A stretch of DNA of 64,000 nt from JAVBMJ01 sp031552535 (lineage in GTDB: Bacteria > Bacteroidota > Bacteroidia > Bacteroidales > Rikenellaceae), in NCBI GenBank assembly GCA_031552535.1, contig JAVBMJ010000024.1, positions 12,286-76,285 on the forward strand. Reading direction: 5' to 3'. This document shows, one piece after another, positions 58,833-64,000 of the stretch (position 1 is the first letter of the stretch; each line of letters begins with the position of its first letter). The position numbers were made by a program, and so were the translations under genes. The notes beneath the pieces were generated by a model, which saw nothing but the letters and a program-made list of their open reading frames with translations, did no database searches and was not told the origin of the DNA.

Positions 58833-59651
58833 ATGAAAAACAGAATCCAAATACTGGCTTTAGCGATGCTGGTGTGTGTAACAATACCTGCCACGGCACA
58901 ACTCGTCGGGAAGCGTGGCAGCGACGACTTCCGTGTAGGTATAGCCGGATACACGTTCCGCAAATTTACGGTCGAGCAAAGCCTTCGCATGGTGCAGACG
59001 GCAGGGGTGAAATATATGTCGGTGAAAGACTTCCATCTGCCGTTGACCTCCACGGCGGAACAGATGGCCGCCTTCAAAAAGCTGTTGGCCTCTTACGGCG
59101 TCGACGGGTACATCCTCGGACCGATCTATATGCGAAGCCGCGAGCAGGTCGATGCGGCGTTCGAGTATGTGAAGCGCTACGGCGTGGACATGTTCATCGG
59201 AGTGCCCAATTACGACCTGTTGCCATATATGGAGCAGAAAGTCAAGGAATACGACATACGTGTGGCGATACACACCCACGGCCCCGACGGACACCCGTTC
59301 CCCGATGCCTCGGATGTTGTGGAGCGCACCAAAGGGATGGATAAACGCATCGGCATCTGTCTCGATCTGGGACATACGGTAAGGCTCGGCGGCGACAACG
59401 TCAAAGACATAATGAAGTATGCCGACCGGATATTCGATATCCACTTCAAAGACGTGACGGCACCGTCAAAAGCCGGCACAACCTGCGAAATGGGACGCGG
59501 AGTAATCGACTACAACCCGATAATCGAAGCACTACGCAAAACAGGATACAAAGGAGTAGTATGCCTCGAATTCGAAAAAGACCCCGAAAACCCCTTGAAC
59601 GGAGTCCTCGAATCAATAGGATATTTCAAAGGAATAACCGACGCTAAATAA
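58833..59651 (+). CDS. Secreted sugar phosphate isomerase/epimerase-like TIM-barrel protein
   Basis: 272 residues with a Sec signal (1-23, ending ATAQ). The body is an AP-endonuclease-2/xylose isomerase-like TIM barrel: FRVGIAGYTFRKF, VKYMSVKDFHLPL, RVAIHTHGPDGHPF (metal His) and IGICLDLGHTVRLGGD (metal Asp-His), then FDIHFKDVTAPSKAGTTCEMGRGV with His and Glu metal ligands. Such secreted barrels in Bacteroidota act on sugars or inositol-type compounds, but the substrate is unknown. Its stop codon is directly followed by copy 2 of the 415-bp repeat. Confidence 0.88.
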   Translation: MKNRIQILALAMLVCVTIPATAQLVGKRGSDDFRVGIAGYTFRKFTVEQSLRMVQTAGVKYMSVKDFHLPLTSTAEQMAAFKKLLASYGVDGYILGPIYMRSREQVDAAFEYVKRYGVDMFIGVPNYDLLPYMEQKVKEYDIRVAIHTHGPDGHPFPDASDVVERTKGMDKRIGICLDLGHTVRLGGDNVKDIMKYADRIFDIHFKDVTAPSKAGTTCEMGRGVIDYNPIIEALRKTGYKGVVCLEFEKDPENPLNGVLESIGYFKGITDAK

Positions 59652-60070
59652 AGATCATTTTCTCTGTGCAGCCTCGAACTGCCGCTTGTTACCTCCCTCC
59701 GCTATTTCCGCCCCAGCCACTACATGGCTGACTGCGGGCTCCGGTCGGTGAGTTCACCAGCCTAACGGCCGGTTCGGTTGTAAAAAGCGGCACCAAAAAC
59801 TTTTGATCCTGACCTTACTCTGATTTTACAGATGTTAGGATATAGGCGGTAAGCCCTTAAATAATAGCATTGTCTTAGGGGGCTTACCGCCTATATCCTA
59901 TACATCTATAATGTCGCAGCAAAGAAATGATTGAAGGTTTTTGGGCGACTTTTTTTGGCTTTGCCTTCCTCCTCCTCTCTCGGCAGAGGCCGAACAAGTT
60001 CGCCTCTGCCCTCGTTCGAGCGTCGGTTCAAAAAAGTCGCGGTCTGATACTGTATAAAGAAAACAATCAT
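59652..60070. repeat. 415-bp structured repeat, copy 2
   Basis: Matches copy 1 (51283-51701) with roughly a dozen differences. Terminal inverted repeats are GATCATTTTCTCTGTGCAG on the left and, reversed, GATTGTTTTCTTTATACAG on the right. Flanks carry a possible ATAAA target duplication (59647-59651 and 60069-60073), allowing for one base of uncertainty. The GGTGAGTTCACC variant here against GGTGAGCTCACC in copy 1 keeps pairing through G-U, suggesting RNA structure. Confidence 0.85.
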
Positions 60071-60080
60071 AAAATTACGG

Positions 60081-60473
60081 ATGAAGAGGATTTTAGGATA
60101 TATTTTTGTTTTGTCGGTTTGCGTTGCGGCTATTGTTGCGATGCGGGCGGGTGGTGGTGTGCCTGTTGTGCCGGAGTATATGCATGTAGCGGGAGATTGC
60201 GGTGTTGTGGTGCCTGCGCACGACCGCCAGGCGGAGAGTATCCTTGAGGCCAATGAGTTGTTTACGATTCCTGTGCAGCCACGTGTGGGTAGTGCCGAGC
60301 GTGTTCAGGTGCTGTTCAGGATAGGTCAGTTTGCTAATTTTGTGCGAATAGACAAGCCTTTAGGTAAGGTTTGTACGGTGTCAGGTGAGGGGTATGTGGA
60401 TGCGACGCATTTTTTTGTTTCGTTGTCGAGTGTAGGGTATCATGTGTTTGCATTGCGCAAGATAATCATTTAG
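60081..60473 (+). CDS. Small exported protein of unknown function
   Basis: 130 residues. N-terminal hydrophobic segment MKRILGYIFVLSVCVAAIVAM suggests a signal peptide or anchor. The mature part is Val-rich and beta-like (YMHVAGDCGVVVPAHDRQ, VLFRIGQFANFVRIDKPLGKVCTVSGEGYVD, in parts). No known domain. It starts 10 bp after the 415-bp repeat copy 2, so promoter sequences may lie in the repeat. Support is moderate: good codon structure, no homologue recognised. Confidence 0.6.
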   Translation: MKRILGYIFVLSVCVAAIVAMRAGGGVPVVPEYMHVAGDCGVVVPAHDRQAESILEANELFTIPVQPRVGSAERVQVLFRIGQFANFVRIDKPLGKVCTVSGEGYVDATHFFVSLSSVGYHVFALRKIII

Positions 60474-60760
60474 AATCAAACAAGCTTTTAGCTTCTACGG
60501 CGTGCGTGCAGCACGCCCCGGCCTGTTTGCGGTGTGTCAGCGCTGCCGGCCGGTCCTCACGACTTTGCCGTGGGGGATCATTTGCCATGTCAGGCAGTTT
60601 TCATTCAACTATTTTTAAGAAGTGTCCTGTGGCGATATGCCGGGGATGTTTTCTTGAGCCCGTCGATGGTACGGGTTTTAACAGGAGTTGCGCAAGGGTG
60701 GTCTGTCACCCTGGGTGTCTTGTGTGCCCTGGCGTGCTCCGTCATAATAAATATTACATC

Positions 60761-61285
60761 ATGAGCGCAATAAATCATATAGACGAAACGATAGCCAATT
60801 ACGAAAGTATCAGGATGAAGCCCAAAAATCCGCTGCCAGGAATACTATTAGCCATTGCCGGGACAGCGCTTATAATAATGAACTATACGGTCGAGGGCAT
60901 AGCCTCCAACGCCAACCTTTCTTCGGGATTGGTTCTTTTGGGTACCCTTGCCGCTATAGCCGGGATTATTATGTTGCTGATTATATTCCTGGGGAAAAAG
61001 GGTATTCCTGTGTATATTCCTACCGGGCAGAAACTTGACCGTCGCGAATTCTATTACGATACCAGCCTGCGGGATAAAGTGTGTGCGTTTGTCACGAAAG
61101 GGGATTTCAGTTCGCTTTCGGCATTGCCACGCAGCGAGAGTTCGTCGCTGATGGCGGTGGTTTATTCTACACCAGGCAATGATATAGCTCTGGCTCAGGT
61201 TTTGGAGTTTGTTCCCCATTTCTACCAGCCTTTGGATGAACCGATTGTCTTCGGTAAAGGGAAATACACTCCATTAAAGGGTTAG
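60761..61285 (+). CDS. Two-TM membrane protein of unknown function
   Basis: 174 residues starting MSAINHIDETIANYESIRMKPKNPLPG, with two transmembrane helices (about 27-45 and 55-80: ILLAIAGTALIIMNYTV, LVLLGTLAAIAGIIMLLIIFLG), then a cytosolic C-terminal domain with REFYYDTSLRDKVCAFVTKGDFSSL and a closing FGKGKYTPLKG. Similar small proteins are common in Bacteroidota. ATG 60761 was preferred as the longer frame extends into non-conserved sequence. A terminator follows at 61331-61378. Confidence 0.75.
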   Translation: MSAINHIDETIANYESIRMKPKNPLPGILLAIAGTALIIMNYTVEGIASNANLSSGLVLLGTLAAIAGIIMLLIIFLGKKGIPVYIPTGQKLDRREFYYDTSLRDKVCAFVTKGDFSSLSALPRSESSSLMAVVYSTPGNDIALAQVLEFVPHFYQPLDEPIVFGKGKYTPLKG

Positions 61286-61330
61286 GTAAAGCGGCCGGCG
61301 GAATTTGTCTGCCGTGTTGTGAAAAATCAC

Positions 61331-61378
61331 ATTGCAGCGGAAAAGGGTGGATAGGAACCTCTTTCCGCTGCAATTTTG
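61331..61378 (+). terminator. Rho-independent terminator
   Basis: Perfect 13-bp stem ATTGCAGCGGAAA (61331-61343) with complement 61362-61374 followed by TTTTGTTTTG. It closes the transcript of the two-TM protein. Confidence 0.8.
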
Positions 61379-61622
61379 TTTTGTCCGGGATGCGGAGAGT
61401 CTGGGTTCTGAACGTAATGCCAGCCCGCTACCTGTTTGTGACTGCCTTCGGGACCGTAGCCCGGACCGGTTGGCTGTATAGTAGCCGTAGCTACCCCAGG
61501 AAAGGTTCCGGGGCGACATATTGCCATTGGAAATCATTGTGAAACAATTTAATTTCCATGTTATTTTTTAGTGATATTTACACATTATTATACATACTTT
61601 TTTGATAAACAAAAATTATAAC

Positions 61623-61630
61623 TATCTTTG
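61623..61630 (+). promoter_or_regulatory. Promoter of gcvH
   Basis: TATCTTTG with TTTG at 61601-61604 (18-bp spacer), leader about 20 nt. Confidence 0.65.
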
Positions 61631-61653
61631 CCGGGTATAATATAGGTTTAGTT

Positions 61654-62031
61654 ATGGATATATTGTCTGATTTGAGATATTCGGAGGACCATGAGTGGGT
61701 CCGTGTCGAGGGTTCGGTGGCCGTTATCGGGATTACTGATTTTGCACAAAGCCAACTTGGAGATATCGTTTTTGTAGATGTTCCTACGTTGGGTGAGTCG
61801 CTCGACAGGAATGAAGTGTTCGGTTCCATAGAAGCGGTTAAAACCGTTTCCGATGCTTTTTTGCCTGTTTCCGGTAATATAGTGGAGTTTAACGAGTCGC
61901 TTAACGACGATCCTTCTTTGGTGAATAAGGATCCTTACGGCGCGGGATGGATGGTGAAAGTTGAGATGACCAATCCGGCCGAAGTGTCTGAATTGCTTGA
62001 TGCAGGGCAGTATAAAGCGTTGGTGGGGTAG
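61654..62031 (+). CDS. gcvH: Glycine cleavage system H protein
   Basis: 125 residues. The lipoyl carrier of the glycine cleavage system. The lipoylation motif is GSIEAVKTVSDAFLPVSG, with the modified Lys near residue 64, flanked by the usual hairpin fold (DLRYSEDHEWVRVEG... and NDDPSLVNKDPYGAGWMVKVE). Full length, ATG 61654. The other system proteins are not in the window. mdh follows 52 bp downstream on the same strand and could be co-transcribed. Confidence 0.96.
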   Translation: MDILSDLRYSEDHEWVRVEGSVAVIGITDFAQSQLGDIVFVDVPTLGESLDRNEVFGSIEAVKTVSDAFLPVSGNIVEFNESLNDDPSLVNKDPYGAGWMVKVEMTNPAEVSELLDAGQYKALVG

Positions 62032-62083
62032 TCCCGGGCTTTTTGTTTTGATGTGTGTTTGAAAAAAGGTATTAGATAATATT

Positions 62084-63025
62084 ATGAGTAAAGTAACAGT
62101 AGTAGGTGCAGGGAATGTGGGTGCCACGTGCGCCAATGTTATAGCAGCCCGTGAGATTGCGGATGAATTGGTGCTTCTCGATATCAAAGAGGGGTTTGCA
62201 GAGGGTAAAATATTGGATATATTCCAGACGTCCAATTTATTGGGATTCGATACCAAAGTTAAGGGAGTTACGGGTGATTACGCTGCTACGGCCGGTTCGG
62301 ATGTGGTTGTCATTACTTCCGGGATTCCGCGCAAGCCGGGTATGACCCGCGAGGAACTGATCGGCGTAAATGCCGGTATTGTCAAAGGGGTGGTGGAGAG
62401 CGTGTTGAAGTACTCGCCAGATGCTGTTATTATTATTGTCAGCAATCCCATGGATACGATGACATATCTGGCCGATAAAATTTGCAAACTACCCAGGGGC
62501 CGGGTTTTCGGCATGGGCGGTGCTTTGGATAGCGCACGGTTCAAGTGCTACCTGAGCAAGGCGTTGGAGGTTAATATGAACGAGATAGAGGCTATGGTTA
62601 TCGGAGGTCACGGGGATACTACCATGATTCCGCTGGTGAGCAAAGCCACTTATAAAGGTATTCCTGTTAGCGAGTTTGCCTCGCAGGAGGTATTGGCCAA
62701 AGTATCGGCCGATACGATGGTCGGCGGTGCTACCCTTACTGCACTTTTGGGTACTTCGGCTTGGTATGCTCCGGGGGCTGCAGCGGCTTATGTGGTAGAG
62801 TCTGTGTTGCGCGATCAGAAAAAAGTCGTTACTTCGTGCGTTATGCTCGACGGAGAGTATGGGCAGAAAGATATTTGTATAGGTGTTCCAGTAGTTATCG
62901 GTCGCGGCGGAGCAGAGAAGATAATTGAGATAAGATTGACCGATGAAGAAAAAAATCTCTTCGAAAAGAGCGCGGCGGCAGTTCGTGGCACGAACAATGT
63001 GTTGATAGAAAATGGTTTATTGTAA
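62084..63025 (+). CDS. mdh: Malate dehydrogenase
   Basis: 313 residues, LDH-like malate dehydrogenase of the TCA cycle (malate to oxaloacetate with NAD). N-terminal Rossmann motif VVGAGNVGATCAN, the Arg-containing loop GIPRKPGMTREELIGVN (with the substrate Arg residues), VSNPMDTMTYL and the catalytic His in VIGGHGDTTMIPL. The GIPRKPGM type loop identifies malate, not lactate, dehydrogenase. It follows gcvH. Length and start ATG 62084 are typical. Confidence 0.97.
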   Translation: MSKVTVVGAGNVGATCANVIAAREIADELVLLDIKEGFAEGKILDIFQTSNLLGFDTKVKGVTGDYAATAGSDVVVITSGIPRKPGMTREELIGVNAGIVKGVVESVLKYSPDAVIIIVSNPMDTMTYLADKICKLPRGRVFGMGGALDSARFKCYLSKALEVNMNEIEAMVIGGHGDTTMIPLVSKATYKGIPVSEFASQEVLAKVSADTMVGGATLTALLGTSAWYAPGAAAAYVVESVLRDQKKVVTSCVMLDGEYGQKDICIGVPVVIGRGGAEKIIEIRLTDEEKNLFEKSAAAVRGTNNVLIENGLL

Positions 63026-63081
63026 CCGGTTTATGTTTGTTCTTATTTTGTAAAAATAATTAATTTCAATATTTCGAGACT

Positions 63082-63714
63082 ATGAAAAAAATGTTTTTGA
63101 TCTTGGTTGCAGTACTGTTCTCCGTATCTGCATTTTCGCAGGCACCTAAGGTAAAGTATCATACCAATTGGTTTATATCGATCGGTGCCGGTGCTCAAAT
63201 GACGGTTAATGAGAACTTCCCTGATCATTGGGATAACCGCTACACTCCCATGGTGACGGCTTCTGTAGGAAAGTGGTTCTCTCCTATTTGGGGATTGAGG
63301 GGTACTATAGATGGTTGGTCGGCTAAGAGCCCTGCCGGGCCCGGCAGCACGCCTTACTATGACGCGGATAAAGGCTACGCCAACTTCAACTATCTTGGCG
63401 CTCATGTTGATGTTATGTTCAATATCCTGAATGCAAACTGCTACTATTCGCGCAGGACTTATGAACCTATCCTTTATGCCGGCGTTGGTCTTGCTCGTTC
63501 GTTTATGAAGGAGGACAGCCCGTTTAAAGGGACTCATGACAACACCATTTCGGGACATCTCGGTCTTTTGAATCGTTTCCGCCTGAGCCGCAAGCTCGAC
63601 TTTAATGTTGACTTCAAACTTGCTGCTTATGACGACGATTTCAATGGTATAGATGGCGGATTCCCGATCGATCTCCAGGCTGGAGCGGTTGTAGGATTGA
63701 CCTATAAGTTCTAA
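63082..63714 (+). CDS. Outer-membrane beta-barrel protein (OmpA-like N-terminal barrel)
   Basis: 210 residues. Signal peptide MKKMFLILVAVLFSVSAFSQ, then antiparallel strands: WFISIGAGAQMTVNENF, TPMVTASVGKWFSPIWGLRGTIDGWSAKS, FNYLGAHVDVMFNI, ILYAGVGLARSF, TISGHLGLLNRFRLS and a last strand GAVVGLTYKF ending in the aromatic residue used by BAM. It lacks the peptidoglycan-binding OmpA domain, so it is the barrel only. Function unknown. A terminator follows at 63731-63778. Confidence 0.88.
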   Translation: MKKMFLILVAVLFSVSAFSQAPKVKYHTNWFISIGAGAQMTVNENFPDHWDNRYTPMVTASVGKWFSPIWGLRGTIDGWSAKSPAGPGSTPYYDADKGYANFNYLGAHVDVMFNILNANCYYSRRTYEPILYAGVGLARSFMKEDSPFKGTHDNTISGHLGLLNRFRLSRKLDFNVDFKLAAYDDDFNGIDGGFPIDLQAGAVVGLTYKF

Positions 63715-63730
63715 GGAACGTTTTTGAAAT

Positions 63731-63778
63731 ACAACCATGAGGGGAGTCCTGAGAAGGTCTGCCCTTGTGGTTTTTTGT
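63731..63778 (+). terminator. Rho-independent terminator after the barrel gene
   Basis: AACCATGAGGG pairs with CCCTTGTGGTT across a spacer that contains GAGTCC, followed by a run of T (TTTTTTGTTT). Confidence 0.7.
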
Positions 63779-63834
63779 TTATTGGAGAGATAATTATGGA
63801 TCAATGTAAAAACCGGGTGGAGCGAGTGAAAAAA

Positions 63835-64000
63835 TCAGGTGAAAATTTTGGATAGTCTAAAGATGAAGAACGGGATGTCCCGCACACCCCGGAACTGTGC
63901 TCTGAAAGCTTTGATTTTGGCGTTGAAAGATTCGGCTGCTGCGTTGGTTGCCCGGTTGTGGAAGTAGTTGCAGATGGTGGCGTAGTTGTTCTGCATGGTT
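63835..64000 (-). mobile_element. C-terminal end of an ISL3-like transposase (partial)
   Basis: The minus-strand frame ending at 63835 (TGA) encodes NYATICNYFHNRATNAAAESFNAKIKAFRAQFRGVRDIPFFIFRLSKIF, the closing part of ISL3/IS204-type DDE transposases. Motif ATNAAAESFNAKIKAFRAQ is typical of Bacteroidota elements of this group. The rest lies to the right of the window, so the element's ends and completeness are unknown. Downstream sequence 63781-63834 could hold its terminal inverted repeat, unverified. Confidence 0.8.

Larger units (their letters stand above)
61286..61653. other. Intergenic region before gcvH
   Basis: Terminator at 61331-61378, a GC-rich stretch at 61390-61540 without recognised gene, then the gcvH promoter (TATCTTTG, 61623-61630). 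Short minus-strand reading frames in the GC-rich part lack a start and homology, so no gene is claimed. Confidence 0.55.

Noticed and set aside
61274..61537. Short minus-strand frame before gcvH
   Set aside because: It runs through a clear terminator hairpin (61331-61374) and has no signal or recognised family.
1..64000. tRNA, rRNA or tmRNA genes
   Set aside because: No cloverleaf-like sequence with consistent T-loop and acceptor was recognised on either strand; the GTTCGAGCG motif at 51645 belongs to the 415-bp repeat and lacks a cloverleaf.

Overview
The window comes from a Bacteroidota chromosome, most likely of the order Bacteroidales. I base this on many upstream elements of the form TAnnTTTG (the Bacteroidota -7 box), weak Shine-Dalgarno sites, many Sec signal peptides and lipoproteins, and family-specific genes: BACON domains, a DUF4254 protein beside a GT9 glycosyltransferase, and an ilvD-ilvB-ilvN-x-ilvC operon. 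A family or genus (for example Rikenellaceae) cannot be fixed from the sequence alone. No tRNA or rRNA was recognised.

Layout. 1-4.9 kb: the distal half of the division and cell wall cluster on the minus strand (murC-ftsQ-ftsA-ftsZ, with ftsZ cut by the window edge). 5.3-7.6 kb: a secreted GH88 hydrolase and an alkaline phosphatase. 7.9-11.8 kb: an AT-rich accessory locus with a lipoprotein metallopeptidase-like gene, two detached copies of its 3' end, and one small secreted partner gene after each. 11.9-15.3 kb: an LTA-synthase-like sulfatase-fold enzyme and an MscS-type channel. 15.5-25.5 kb: seven minus-strand genes forming a Ser/Thr phosphosignalling cluster (zinc ribbon-FHA, kinase-FHA, FHA-TM-trypsin-like protease, secreted protein, PP2C-LysM-like phosphatase, kinase-TM, and a BACON outer-membrane protein). 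26-29.5 kb: a small envelope protein, a coiled-coil lipoprotein, L31, MscL and an EamA transporter. 29.7-33.6 kb: rfbB, rfbD, rfbC and purM. 35.4-38.1 kb: an AT-rich operon with a transglutaminase-like protein, a detached RHS tip carrying its own signal peptide, and a lipoprotein. 38.2-40.1 kb: an ECF sigma factor and anti-sigma factor. 40.4-47.9 kb: the ilv operon, with a caspase/gingipain-fold protein inserted before ilvC. 48.3-64 kb: envelope genes, an AlkD-like glycosylase, CreD, a DUF4254-GT9-LuxE-like operon, a glucosaminidase-LysM protein, gcvH, mdh, a beta-barrel protein, and the end of an ISL3-like transposase at the right edge.

Repeats are prominent. Most convergent gene junctions carry long, near-perfect palindromes. 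A 415-bp structured repeat occurs twice at about 97% identity, each copy starting at the stop codon of a gene. MITE-like elements with terminal inverted repeats fill the 57.1-57.6 kb gap and recur at 50.4 kb.

The strongest candidate for an undescribed system is 7.9-11.8 kb. It has the organisation of a silent-cassette (gene-conversion) locus, in which the 3' end of a surface lipoprotein metallopeptidase and its paired secreted partner could be exchanged. The DNA homology block covers the probable third metal ligand.
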